64,000 nucleotides of DNA, taken from the NCBI RefSeq assembly GCF_035917575.1, contig NZ_CP109090.1:7130001-7194000 (forward strand). Reading direction: 5' to 3'. Below the pieces are notes generated by a model, which worked only from the letters and a program-made list of their open reading frames with translations, did no database searches and had not been told where the DNA came from. Shown piece by piece: positions 19,017 to 26,379 of the stretch; the stretch's first letter is position 1, and the number at the start of each line of letters is the position of its first letter. Source of the DNA: Streptomyces sp. NBC_01788. GTDB taxonomy: Bacteria > Actinomycetota > Actinomycetes > Streptomycetales > Streptomycetaceae. A program made the position numbers and the translations under genes.

Positions 19017-20183
19017 TCAGCTCCCGCGCCGCTCGGCGGCTGCCCGCAGCTGCGCGCGCAGCGCGTCCGGTGTCCACTCCTCGCGCACCGCCCGCCGTAC
19101 GAGGTCCGCCTGCGAGGGCGGAGCCAGACCGTCGACCGGCGGATCGCTGTCGAGGTTGGTGGGGAACGGGTAGCCCTCGGCGCTCGCGGCGACGACGCGG
19201 TCCAGCCACGTGGCGTCGGCGCCCTCCGCCTTGCGCTTGAGCAGCACGGGGAAGACGGCGCCCGCGACGGCCTCGCGGTCGACGGTCTCCATCGCGCGCC
19301 CGAACGCGGAGGAGACCTGGAGCAGGTTGGCCATGCGCCGGATGTCCGCCGACCGGTTCGTCCCGGCGGCGTGGAAGAGCGCCGGGTTGAAGAAGACGGC
19401 GTCCCCCTTGGCCAGCGGCAGTTGCACGTGGTGGTCCTCGAAGTACGCCTGGAACGCGGGCAGTCGCCAGGCGAGGTAGCCCGGCTCGTACCGCTGCGAG
19501 TACGGCAGGTACATCGTCGGTCCGGACTCCACGGGCATGTCGCAGTGCGCGACCGCGCCCTGGAGGGTCAGCACGGGGGAGAGCCGGTGGACGTGCGCCG
19601 GGTAGGCGGCGGCGACCTCGTTGGCCAGGAAGCCCAGGTGGTAGTCGCGGTGCACGGTCTGGGCCGCGCCGCCCGGGTTGACCACGTTGATCTGCGAGGT
19701 GACCTGGTAGCCGGGGCCCAGCCAGGCCTCGCCGACCAGCGCCAGGACGTCGTTGGCGTAGTAGTCGGCGAACGTCTCCGGGTCGTGCAGCGCCGCCTTC
19801 TCCAGGGCGTTCCACACCCGGTCGTTGGCGCCCGGCTTGGCGAAGTGGTCCCCGCCGCCCGCGCCCGAGGCGCGCTGCTCGGCGATCAGGGCGCGGAAGA
19901 CGTCGGTGGCCCGGTCGACCACGGCGGTGTCGGGGAAGGCGCCCCGGAACACCACGATGCCGGGGCCCTCGTCCAGGGCGCGGACCAGTTCGGCCCGCAG
20001 GGCAGGGCGGTCCACGGCCCCGCGCAGCCGGCGGGCGTCGTAGAGGAGGACGCCCCGGTCCACCGCCGAGGCGTGCGGATAGCAGGCGAGGTCGGTCGCG
20101 CGCTCGACGAGCGCGCGGAAGGAGCCGAGGTCGCAGTCCTGCTCGGACAGCCAGGCACGGCGGTGTACGGGGACGGAGGACAT
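19017..20183 (-). CDS. Phytanoyl-CoA dioxygenase (PhyH) family Fe(II)/2-oxoglutarate oxygenase
   Basis: 388 residues. The iron-binding facial triad is visible as H178-R-D180 (VHRDYHLGF) and H271 (FHAAGTNRSADIRR), with a nearby Arg to hold 2-oxoglutarate. Such enzymes hydroxylate or oxidatively cleave small substrates in the cytoplasm. It is first in an operon with an SDR and a Gfo/Idh/MocA dehydrogenase, divergent from a LacI regulator. That context suggests a small catabolic module starting with an oxidative step on a sugar, cyclitol or ether; the substrate is not known. Confidence 0.85.
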   Translation of the reverse strand: MSSVPVHRRAWLSEQDCDLGSFRALVERATDLACYPHASAVDRGVLLYDARRLRGAVDRPALRAELVRALDEGPGIVVFRGAFPDTAVVDRATDVFRALIAEQRASGAGGGDHFAKPGANDRVWNALEKAALHDPETFADYYANDVLALVGEAWLGPGYQVTSQINVVNPGGAAQTVHRDYHLGFLANEVAAAYPAHVHRLSPVLTLQGAVAHCDMPVESGPTMYLPYSQRYEPGYLAWRLPAFQAYFEDHHVQLPLAKGDAVFFNPALFHAAGTNRSADIRRMANLLQVSSAFGRAMETVDREAVAGAVFPVLLKRKAEGADATWLDRVVAASAEGYPFPTNLDSDPPVDGLAPPSQADLVRRAVREEWTPDALRAQLRAAAERRGS

Positions 20184-20241
20184 CGTCGTCCTTTCGGTCG
20201 TCGGGCGACTCGGTCACGAGGGCCGTCGCGCCCTGTCATTC

Positions 20242-20253
20242 TTGTCATTACAA
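20242..20253. promoter_or_regulatory. Candidate LacI-type operator
   Basis: A short palindrome, TTGT-CATT-ACAA, lies in the 135-bp gap between the divergent PhyH operon and LacI gene, next to a direct repeat of TGTCATT. By position it could let the LacI protein control both directions. The arms are only 4 bp and no clear promoter boxes are seen. Confidence 0.35.
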
Positions 20254-20318
20254 ACACCTCGAACAACCAGCGGCGAGCCATCAAAAACCCCTCAAGGACC
20301 TTCCCGAGGAGCCAGCGC

Positions 20319-21353
20319 ATGGGCCACCCCTTCCCGATCCGCGAGATAGCACGTCAGGCCGGGCTGAGCGAGGCCACCGTCGACCGGGTGCTCAACGGTC
20401 GCGGCGGCGTGCGGGAGAGCACCGCGGGGGAGGTGCGCCGGGCCATCGCCGACCTCGACCGGCAGCGCACCCAGGTCCGCCTCGTGGGCCGCACCTTCAT
20501 GGTCGACATCGTGATGCAGGCGCCCGAGCGGTTCAGCACCGCCGTACGTGCCGCCCTGGAGGCCGAACTGCCGTCCCTGCACCCGGCCGTGGTGCGCTCC
20601 CGCTTCCACTTCCGCGAGACCGGCCCGGTACGGGAGCAGGTCGCCGTCCTCGACCGGATCGCACGACGCGGCTCGCAGGGCGTGATCCTCAAGGCCCCGG
20701 ACGTCCCCGAGGTCACCGAGGCGGTCGGCCGGCTGGTGGCGGCCGGCATCCCGGTCGTCACCCTCGTCACCGACCTGCCCACCAGCGCCCGGCTCGGCTA
20801 CGTCGGCAGCGACAACCGGGCGGCGGGCGCGACGGCCGCGTACCTGATGGGCCAGTGGCTCGGCGACCGGCCCGGCAATGTGCTCACCAGCCTCAGCAGC
20901 GGCTTCTTCCGCAACGAGGAGGAACGCGAGATGGGCTTCCGCGGCGCCATGCGCGCCCGTCACCCCCGGCGGGCCCTGGTGGAGATCGCCGAGGGGCAGG
21001 GCCTGGACGCCACGCAGTACGACCTCGTGCGGGCCGCCCTGGAGCGCGATCCGGAGATCCGCGCCGTCTACTCGATCGGCGGCGGCAACATCGCCACTCT
21101 GCGGGCCTTCGCCGACCTGGGCCGCGAGTGCGCGGTGTTCATCGCCCACGACCTCGACCAGGACAACACCCGCCTGCTGCGCGAGCACCGCCTGTCCGCC
21201 GTGCTCCACCACGATCTGCGTCAGGACCTGCGGGAGGCCTGCCACCTGGTGATGCGGGCCCACGGCGCCCTGCCGCCCGCCGGACCGACGCTTCCGTCGG
21301 CGATCCAGGTGGTTACCCCCCACAACATGCCGCCGCACCCGACGGCCGGCTGA
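20319..21353 (+). CDS. LacI-family transcriptional regulator
   Basis: 344 residues. An N-terminal LacI helix-turn-helix (IREIARQAGLSEATVDRVLNGRGGVRESTAGEV) is followed by a periplasmic-binding-type sensor domain (GVILKAPDVPEVTEAVGRLVAAGIPVVTLVTDLP; YVGSDNRAAGATAAYLMGQWLG). ATG 20319 has GAGGAG 7 bases upstream; upstream in-frame codons are shadow sequence. It diverges from the PhyH-SDR-dehydrogenase operon and probably represses it in the absence of a sugar-like inducer. Confidence 0.9.
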   Translation: MGHPFPIREIARQAGLSEATVDRVLNGRGGVRESTAGEVRRAIADLDRQRTQVRLVGRTFMVDIVMQAPERFSTAVRAALEAELPSLHPAVVRSRFHFRETGPVREQVAVLDRIARRGSQGVILKAPDVPEVTEAVGRLVAAGIPVVTLVTDLPTSARLGYVGSDNRAAGATAAYLMGQWLGDRPGNVLTSLSSGFFRNEEEREMGFRGAMRARHPRRALVEIAEGQGLDATQYDLVRAALERDPEIRAVYSIGGGNIATLRAFADLGRECAVFIAHDLDQDNTRLLREHRLSAVLHHDLRQDLREACHLVMRAHGALPPAGPTLPSAIQVVTPHNMPPHPTAG

Positions 21354-21368
21354 ACTCTCCTGCGGGCC

Positions 21369-21713
21369 TCACAGGTTGATCGCGTAGGCCTTCCGCAGCG
21401 TCTCGTGCACCGTCCACGTCGTGCGGTCGCCCTCGCGCAGCACCGCCAGGTCGCCCGGGCCGACGCGCAGGGTCGGACCGCCCTCGACCTCGATAGTCGC
21501 CGAGCCGCTGATCACCACGAACAGCTCGTCCGCCTCGGTGTCGGTGACGACCCCGGGCGTGATCTGCCAGATCCCGCGGACCTGCCGGCCGTCCGCCGAC
21601 TTCCAGACCACCTTGCCGGTCACCTCGGGCGTCCCGGAGACGATCTGCTCCGGTTCGAGCGGCTCGGGCACGAGGTCGGCGTCGGGGACATGCAGAACGA
21701 AACTGTGCGTCAT
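21369..21713 (-). CDS. Small cupin-domain protein
   Basis: 114 residues, one cupin of the EutQ/DUF861-like group (GIWQITPGVVTDTEADELFVVISGSATIEVEGGPTLRVGPGDLAVLREG). Such proteins are often metal-dependent isomerases, epimerases or sensors; no specific reaction can be named. It is monocistronic, convergent with the LacI gene and divergent from the FCD-type GntR gene. Confidence 0.82.
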   Translation of the reverse strand: MTHSFVLHVPDADLVPEPLEPEQIVSGTPEVTGKVVWKSADGRQVRGIWQITPGVVTDTEADELFVVISGSATIEVEGGPTLRVGPGDLAVLREGDRTTWTVHETLRKAYAINL

Positions 21714-21872
21714 GCCGCGACCCTAGCCGGGGCGGACGGCGCCGGAAGGCCGACAGGGTGTAGGGGATCGGCCCTGGTCCGGGGACACTTCGTCGCTTCC
21801 GGCGGCGGCGCGGCCCGGCACGTGCGGCCGGCACCCGAGGGCCGGTTCCCGCGCGGCGATATGACCAACAAA

Positions 21873-21906
21873 ATTGTTGACAATCCTGTCTCGCTAGATT
21901 TAGGTT
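21873..21906 (+). promoter_or_regulatory. Promoter and palindromic operator of the galB-galD-dioxygenase operon
   Basis: The perfect palindrome ATTGT-TG-ACAAT at 21873-21884 contains the -35 box TTGACA (21877-21882). After an 18-bp spacer comes TAGGTT (21901-21906). The GntR gene starts 28 bp later. The site resembles TTGT-N2-ACAA targets of FCD-type GntR proteins, so autoregulation is likely. A near copy lies in the MFS promoter at 26304. Confidence 0.6.
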
Positions 21907-21934
21907 CGACAGGCACTCACTCAGGGAGGGCGCA

Positions 21935-22585
21935 ATGCCGAACCAAGCCGGTCCGAGCAGCGGGGAGCAGGCCAAGCAGCATGCGCTCACGCGGCTGCGG
22001 CAGGCGATCCTGCACGGCGAGATGGCACCGGCCCAGCGGCTGGTGGAGAACGAACTCGCCGAGCAGTTCGGTGTGACACGGGCCAGCATCCGCGCGGCGC
22101 TGATCGATCTGGAGGCCCAGGGCCTGGTCGAGCGGATCCGCAACCGGGGTTCGCGGGTGCGGGTGGTGACAGTGGAGGAAGCGGTCGCGATCACCGAGTG
22201 CCGCATGGTCCTCGAAGGGCTGTGCGCGGCCAAGGCGGCCGTCGCGGCGAGCGACGAGCAGTTGTCAGAACTCGTGGACCTCGGCACGGCGATGGAGAAG
22301 GCCGTGAAGGAGGGCGAGCCGGTCACCTACTCCGACCTCAACCACGAACTGCACGCCCGGATCCGGGAGTTCTCCGGCCAGCGCACGGCCCTGGAACTAC
22401 TGGAACGACTCAACGCCCAACTGGTGCGGCACCGATTCCAGTTGGCGCTGCGGCCAGGACGTCCGCAGCAGTCCCTGAGCGAGCACCTGGCCATGATCGA
22501 GGCGATCGGGGCCAGGGATCCGCAGGCGGCCGAGGCGGCCGTCCGCGCCCACCTCACCAGCGTGATCGACGCGTTGCGCGACTGA
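21935..22585 (+). CDS. GntR-family regulator with FCD domain
   Basis: 216 residues. The winged helix (ALTRLRQAILHGEMAPAQRLVENELAEQFGVTRASIRAALIDLEAQGLVERI) precedes an all-helical FCD ligand domain. The FCD metal-type positions are in ITECRMVLEGL, DLNHELHARIREFSGQ and SLSEHLAMIEAI. The gene leads the aromatic ring-cleavage operon and carries an ATTGT-TG-ACAAT palindrome at its own promoter. It probably represses the operon and the MFS gene until an aromatic acid or its cleavage product is present. Confidence 0.9.
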   Translation: MPNQAGPSSGEQAKQHALTRLRQAILHGEMAPAQRLVENELAEQFGVTRASIRAALIDLEAQGLVERIRNRGSRVRVVTVEEAVAITECRMVLEGLCAAKAAVAASDEQLSELVDLGTAMEKAVKEGEPVTYSDLNHELHARIREFSGQRTALELLERLNAQLVRHRFQLALRPGRPQQSLSEHLAMIEAIGARDPQAAEAAVRAHLTSVIDALRD

Positions 22586-22644
22586 TACGCCGCACGACCG
22601 CCGCGGGGTGGTGGGCGCACCTGTCCACCAAGGAGATATGAGCA

Positions 22645-23433
22645 ATGACGCACGCGGGTGCGCAGACCCCCAAGCCCTCGACTTCGTTCGAGCAAGGGGG
22701 ACCCCCATCCCCACGGTCGACACTCGTCGTCACCGCGCACGCCGGGGACTTCGTGTGGCGGGCGGGCGGAGCGATCGCCCTGGCCGCCGCACGCGGTGAG
22801 AAGGTCACCGTCGCGTGCCTGACCTTCGGCGAGCGCGGCGAGTCGGCCAAGGCCTGGCGCGAGGGCCGGAACCTGGAGGAGATCAAGGAGATACGGCGCG
22901 CGGAGGCCGAGCAGGCCGCCGCCACCCTCGGCGCCGAGGTCCGCTTCTTCGACGCCGGCGACTATCCCCTCGTGCCCACCGCCGAGTTGACCGACCGGCT
23001 CGTCGCCCTCTGCCGCGAGACCCAGCCCGACGTGGTCCTCACCCACCCGGTGGAGGACCCGTACAACGGCGACCATCCGGCCGCCAACCGGATGGCCCTG
23101 GAGGCCCGCGTACTCGCCCAGGCCATCGGCTATCCCGGTTCCGGCGAGATCATCGGCGCACCGCCCGTCTTCTACTTCGAGCCGCACCAGCCCGAGATGA
23201 GCGGCTTCCGGCCCGAAGTGCTGCTTGACATCACCGAGGTGTGGGAGACCAAGCGCAAGGCGATGGAGTGCCTGGGCGCCCAGCGGCACCTGTGGGACTA
23301 CTACACCGACCTCGCCGTCCGCCGCGGCGTCCAGCTCAAGCGCAACGCCGGTCCCAACCTGGGCCTGCCGCACAAGACCATGGCCGAGGCCTACATGCGT
23401 CCCTACCCGCAGGTCACGAAGGAGCTGGCATGA
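22645..23433 (+). CDS. PIG-L/LmbE-family protein, probable 4-oxalomesaconate hydratase (GalB-like)
   Basis: 262 residues of the PIG-L fold. Where sugar deacetylases have AHPDDE, this has TAHAGDFVWRAGG, close to my recollection of GalB, the hydratase of Pseudomonas gallate breakdown. The second metal region VVLTHPVEDPYNGDHPAANRMALEARV is present. It would hydrate 4-oxalomesaconate to 4-carboxy-4-hydroxy-2-oxoadipate. The assignment is backed by adjacent GalC- and GalD-like genes. ATG 22645 has AAGGAG upstream. Residues about 8-21 are encoded by an inserted short repeat. The stop overlaps the next start (ATGA). Confidence 0.82.
   Translation: MTHAGAQTPKPSTSFEQGGPPSPRSTLVVTAHAGDFVWRAGGAIALAAARGEKVTVACLTFGERGESAKAWREGRNLEEIKEIRRAEAEQAAATLGAEVRFFDAGDYPLVPTAELTDRLVALCRETQPDVVLTHPVEDPYNGDHPAANRMALEARVLAQAIGYPGSGEIIGAPPVFYFEPHQPEMSGFRPEVLLDITEVWETKRKAMECLGAQRHLWDYYTDLAVRRGVQLKRNAGPNLGLPHKTMAEAYMRPYPQVTKELA
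22667..22708. repeat. Short palindromic interspersed element inside the galB-like gene
   Basis: The sequence between CCCCAAGCCCTCGA and AAGGGGGACCCCCA contains nested inverted repeats: CTCGA and TCGAG around CTTCGT, and GGGGG-A-CCCCC. From memory, this composition and order match a short repeat scattered through many Streptomyces genomes, usually between genes. Here it is in frame and encodes a Pro/Ser-rich stretch (KPSTSFEQGGPPSP) before the first beta-strand of the enzyme. Confidence 0.6.
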
Positions 23434-24140
23434 GCGGCGTGATCGTCACCGACCCGCCGAAGGCCGACGCCGAGGACGTACGGGCGCTCGCCGGGTACGG
23501 CGTGGCCACGGTCCACGAGGCCCTGGGCCGTACCGGTCTGCTGCCGGGGCGCCTGCGCCCGGTCCAGGAGGGCGTACGGGTCGCCGGAACCGCCGTGACC
23601 GTGCTGTCCTGGCCCGGCGACAACCTCATGATCCACGCCGCCGTCGAGCAGTGCGGCGAGGGCGACATCCTCGTCGTCACCACCACCTCGCCGTCCACCG
23701 ACGGCATGTTCGGCGAGCTGTTCGCCACCGCGCTGAAGCGGCGCGGGGTGCGCGGCCTGGTCATCGACGCGGGGGTCAGGGATGTCGCCGAGCTGCGCGG
23801 GATGGGCTTCCCCGCCTGGGCCGCCGCCGTGTCCGCGCAGGGCACCGTGAAGGCGACCGGCGGCTCGGTCAACGTTCCCGTGGCGATCGGCGGCCAGGTG
23901 ATCCGGCCCGGCGACGTGATCCTCGCCGACGACGACGGCGTGGTGGCCGTACCGCGCGAGCAGGCCCGGCGGGCCGTCGCGGCGTCCGAGGCGCGGGAGG
24001 CCAAGGAGGCCGCCTCCCGGGCCGCCTTCCAGGACGGCCAACTCGGCCTGGACCGCTATGGGTTGCGCGACACCCTCGCGAAGCTCGGCGTGACCTGGCA
24101 GACGTACGACGACCATGTGCGGGACGGAGCCGGGAAGTGA
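23430..24140 (+). CDS. 4-carboxy-4-hydroxy-2-oxoadipate aldolase (GalC/LigK-like)
   Basis: 236 residues of the RraA-like class II HMG/CHA aldolase family. Motifs include LAGYGVATVHEALGRTGLL, VVTTTSPSTDGMFGELFATALKRRGVRGLVIDAGVRD (the substrate loop with the catalytic Arg and metal-binding Asp) and GDVILADDDGVVAVPRE. It would split 4-carboxy-4-hydroxy-2-oxoadipate into pyruvate and oxaloacetate. It overlaps both neighbours (ATGA before, GTGA after), showing tight translational coupling in the operon. Confidence 0.88.
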   Translation: MSGVIVTDPPKADAEDVRALAGYGVATVHEALGRTGLLPGRLRPVQEGVRVAGTAVTVLSWPGDNLMIHAAVEQCGEGDILVVTTTSPSTDGMFGELFATALKRRGVRGLVIDAGVRDVAELRGMGFPAWAAAVSAQGTVKATGGSVNVPVAIGGQVIRPGDVILADDDGVVAVPREQARRAVAASEAREAKEAASRAAFQDGQLGLDRYGLRDTLAKLGVTWQTYDDHVRDGAGK

Positions 24141-25258
24141 CCGCTGCCGACGGGGTCCGCTGCGCGCTCCTGCGCGGCGGCACCTCCAAGGGCGCGTACT
24201 TCCTGGCCGAGGACCTGCCCGCCGACCCCGCCGCCCGCGACGACCTGCTGCTGCGGATCATGGGCAGCCCCGACCCGCGCCAGATCGACGGCCTCGGCGG
24301 CGGCCACCCGCTCACCAGCAAGGTCGCCGTGGTCTCCGCCTCCGCCGGTCCGGAGACGGACGTGGACTACCTGTTCCTCCAGGTCGCCGTGGACCGAGCG
24401 GAGGTGACCGACCGTCAGAACTGCGGCAACATCCTGGCCGGAGTCGGGCCGTTCGCCGTCGAACGCGGGCTCGTGCCCCCGGGGGACGGCGAGACCTCGG
24501 TGCGGATCCGGATGCGCAACACCGGGGAGTCGGCGGTCGCCACCTTCCCCACCCCCGGCGGACGCGTCGACTACACCGGCGGCGCCGCGATCTCCGGGGT
24601 GCCCGGCACCGCGGCCGCGGTACTGATCGAGTTCCCGGCCGCCGGCCGCCCGTTGCTGCCCACCGGACAGGTCCGGGACACGATCGCCGGTACGGAGGTG
24701 ACGTGTGTGGACAACGGCATGCCGACCGTGCTGATCCCCGCCACCGCGCTGGAGGTCACGGGCTACGAGGAGCCGGGGGAGCTGGAGGAGAACCGCGAAC
24801 TGGCGGGCCGGCTGCGGGAGATCCGGCTGGCGGCCGGCCCGCTGATGGGTCTCGGCGACGTCGGCTCCGCCACCGTGCCCAAACTGAGCCTGCTGGCGCC
24901 GCCCCGGAACGGTGGCGCCGTCACCACCCGTACCTTCATCCCGGTGCGCTGCCACACCTCCATCGGTGTCCTCGGCGCCGCGAGCGTGGCGGCGGGGCTC
25001 GCCCTCCCCGGCAGCGCGGCCGAGGGCATCGCACGCCCACCCGCGGCGGGCCACCGTACGCGCATCGAACACCCCACCGGATTCCTGGAGATCGACACCG
25101 ACGTCGTACCCGGCACCGGTGACGCCCCTCCCGTCGCCCGCCGCACCGCCGTGATGCGCACCGCGCGCAAGATCTTCGACGGCGCGGTCTTCCCCCGCCC
25201 GGCCGCCACCACCCCCGCCCGACCCTCTGGAGGCAACGATGGCTCCGCCCCTTCGTGA
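24137..25258 (+). CDS. 4-oxalomesaconate tautomerase (GalD/LigU-like, PrpF family)
   Basis: 373 residues from GTG 24137, overlapping the aldolase stop by 4 bp. The PrpF-fold marks are CALLRGGTSKGAYFLAEDLP, IDGLGGGHPLTSKVAVVS and NCGNILAGVGPFAVE, with a candidate catalytic Cys in NCGN. The C-terminal half repeats the fold (VTCVDNGMPTVLIPA; PLMGLGDVGSATVPKLSLL). GalD converts the keto and enol forms of 4-oxalomesaconate so that GalB can hydrate it. A 2-methylaconitate isomerase role is possible for the fold but not favoured by the neighbours. Confidence 0.87.
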   Translation: MTAADGVRCALLRGGTSKGAYFLAEDLPADPAARDDLLLRIMGSPDPRQIDGLGGGHPLTSKVAVVSASAGPETDVDYLFLQVAVDRAEVTDRQNCGNILAGVGPFAVERGLVPPGDGETSVRIRMRNTGESAVATFPTPGGRVDYTGGAAISGVPGTAAAVLIEFPAAGRPLLPTGQVRDTIAGTEVTCVDNGMPTVLIPATALEVTGYEEPGELEENRELAGRLREIRLAAGPLMGLGDVGSATVPKLSLLAPPRNGGAVTTRTFIPVRCHTSIGVLGAASVAAGLALPGSAAEGIARPPAAGHRTRIEHPTGFLEIDTDVVPGTGDAPPVARRTAVMRTARKIFDGAVFPRPAATTPARPSGGNDGSAPS

Positions 25259-26189
25259 CATCGCCCATATCGGCCACGCCCAGCTGTTCACCCCGGACCT
25301 GGACGCCAGCGTCGCCTTCTTCACCGACTACCTCGGCCTCACCGTCAACGAGCAGCACGGCGACACCGTCTACCTGCGCACCTTCGACGACTACGAGCAC
25401 CACAGCCTGGTGCTCACCGCCCGCGACCGGCCGGGCCTGGGCCGGCTCGCCCTGCGGACGTCGAGCGACGAGGCCCTCGAGCGCCGGGTGAAGGCCATCG
25501 AGGAGGCGGGCCGCCCCGGCCACTGGGTCGAGGACGAGCCGGGACTGGGCAGGCTGTACGTCACCACCGACCCGGACGGGCACGAGCACGCGCTGTACTG
25601 GGAGAGCGAGCACCATCGGGCCCCCGAGGAGCTGAGGCCCGCCCTGAAGAACCAGCCCCAGGCCAAACCCAACCGGGGCGTGGGCGTGCGCCGCCTGGAC
25701 CACGTCAACTTCCTCGCGGCCGACGTGCTCGCCAACGCCGAGTTCCAGGAACAGGTGCTGGGCGCCAGGCCCACCGAGCAGATACGCCTGGACTCCGGCA
25801 GGATCGCGGCCCGCTGGCTCACCTTCACCGACAAGTCCTACGACGTCGTCTACACCGAGGACTGGACGGGTTCGAGCGGCCGGCTGCACCACATCGCCTT
25901 CGCCACCGACACCCGCGAGGACATCCTGCGCGCCGCCGATCTAGCCATCGACAGCGGCGTGTTCATCGAGACCGGCCCGCACAAGCACGCCATCCAGCAG
26001 ACGTTCTTCCTCTATGTCTACGAACCGGGCGGCAACCGCGTCGAGTTGTGCAACCCGCTCACCCGGCTGGTGCTGGCGCCGGACTGGCCGCTGATCACCT
26101 GGACCGAGGCCGAGCGGGCCAAGGGCCAGGCCTGGGGCCTGCGGACCATCGAGTCCTTCCACACCCATGGGACCCCGACGGTCGGCTGA
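25239..26189 (+). CDS. VOC-family (type I) extradiol ring-cleavage dioxygenase
   Basis: 316 residues with two glyoxalase/bleomycin-resistance-type domains. The iron ligands of the C-terminal domain are in LDHVNF (H155), LHHIAF (H217 or H218) and NRVEL (E269), almost the same numbering as homoprotocatechuate 2,3-dioxygenase. The nearby FFLYVYEPGG carries the usual second-sphere Tyr. It starts with GGAGG 5 bases upstream and overlaps the tautomerase gene by 20 bp. In this operon it should supply the tautomerase and hydratase with an oxalomesaconate-type product, so a gallate-like trihydroxybenzoate is the inferred substrate. Known gallate dioxygenases are LigAB-type, not VOC. Confidence 0.82.
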   Translation: MAPPLRDIAHIGHAQLFTPDLDASVAFFTDYLGLTVNEQHGDTVYLRTFDDYEHHSLVLTARDRPGLGRLALRTSSDEALERRVKAIEEAGRPGHWVEDEPGLGRLYVTTDPDGHEHALYWESEHHRAPEELRPALKNQPQAKPNRGVGVRRLDHVNFLAADVLANAEFQEQVLGARPTEQIRLDSGRIAARWLTFTDKSYDVVYTEDWTGSSGRLHHIAFATDTREDILRAADLAIDSGVFIETGPHKHAIQQTFFLYVYEPGGNRVELCNPLTRLVLAPDWPLITWTEAERAKGQAWGLRTIESFHTHGTPTVG

Positions 26190-26203
26190 GGCCGCGGAGG
26201 GGA

Positions 26204-26243
26204 CGAGCGCGGGGCCGCACACGGTGGTGCGCGGCCCCGCGCT
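26204..26243 (+). terminator. Strong GC-rich terminator hairpin
   Basis: GAGCGCGGGGCCGCAC and GTGCGCGGCCCCGCGCTC pair around ACGGTG with a 2-base bulge, directly after the dioxygenase stop. It separates the ring-cleavage operon from the MFS gene, which has its own promoter. Confidence 0.75.
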
Positions 26244-26303
26244 CGGTTCCGGCGCCGCGCCCGGAGGACCCGACCACGCAGCCGCGGCCAGATTGTCGCT
26301 GAG

Positions 26304-26348
26304 ATTGTTGACAAAAACGTTGACTACTTTTCCCGGGCTCCTTAGCGT
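26304..26348 (+). promoter_or_regulatory. MFS-gene promoter with shared GntR operator
   Basis: ATTGTTGACAAA at 26304-26315 matches the operator of the upstream GntR operon in 11 of 12 bases. It is followed by TTGACT (26320-26325), a 17-bp spacer and TAGCGT (26343-26348). The transporter ATG is 32 bp further. The same regulator should control both. Confidence 0.6.
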
Positions 26349-26379
26349 CTAGCGCACCCACGTACGAGAGGTAACAACG

